Notes under the pieces: model-generated
Told to the model about the DNA's origin: nothing
The model's input: only the letters and a program-made list of their open reading frames with translations
The model's database searches: none
Shown: piece by piece, positions 6,041 to 6,069 of the stretch
Position numbering within the stretch: the first letter of the stretch is position 1
How the letters are laid out: each line of letters begins with the position of its first letter
Assembly: GCA_947581845.1 (NCBI GenBank)
Contig: CANPVY010000275.1
Location: 1 to 6,069 of the forward strand
Direction of reading: 5' to 3'
Length of the DNA stretch: 6,069 nucleotides
From: an uncultured bacterium
GTDB lineage: Bacteria > Gemmatimonadota > Gemmatimonadetes > Palauibacterales > KS3-K002
Position numbers and translations under genes: made by a program

Positions 6041-6069
6041 TGTACTTCCGCGCGTGACGCACCGCGATC

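Overview
The window is a dense, single-strand housekeeping operon from a GC-rich bacterium. All six genes lie on the + strand with no intergenic stretch over 50 bases. The order is the C-terminal end of a DivIVA-like protein, a trimeric-type purine nucleoside phosphorylase (PNP), isoleucyl-tRNA synthetase (ileS), a TraR/DksA-type C4 zinc-finger protein, signal peptidase II (lspA) and an RluD/RluA-family 23S rRNA pseudouridine synthase. Taxonomy is inference: high GC, GTG starts, a DivIVA homologue, a PNP resembling the Bacteroidota type and an IleRS of the second bacterial type together suggest Gemmatimonadota or a neighbouring phylum. No rRNA or other marker is present to settle it.

Layout: divIVA tail (1-284); PNP (256-1104, overlapping the divIVA end); ileS (1114-4065, 9 nt after PNP); a 49-nt spacer with a good ribosome-binding site; TraR/DksA (4115-4501); lspA (GTG start 4491, 11-nt overlap); rluD-like (GTG start 5038, 14-nt overlap, ending 6015). 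The last 54 bases hold a strong sigma70-like promoter (TTGACC, 17 nt, TATACT) reading out of the window. No RNA gene, mobile element, CRISPR array or clear terminator is present.

How the genes fit together: the order divIVA - ileS - dksA/traR-like - lspA - rluD is the one I know from Bacillus subtilis (divIVA-ileS-ylyA-lspA-ylyB, then pyrR). This is an old growth-related cluster joining polar growth/division, tRNA charging, transcription control, lipoprotein maturation and ribosome modification. Here a PNP gene is inserted between divIVA and ileS.

The most notable point is the IleRS active site. The class I HIGH signature reads G-I-H-H, a swap of its first and third positions. This is the altered signature reported for IleRS2 enzymes that are hyper-resistant to mupirocin. 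Here it occurs in the ileS of the conserved housekeeping operon. Other points are an Asp in the PNP base-specificity position usually held by Asn, a changed coiled-coil tip motif in the DksA-like protein, and the outward promoter at the right edge. I see no previously undescribed multi-gene system.
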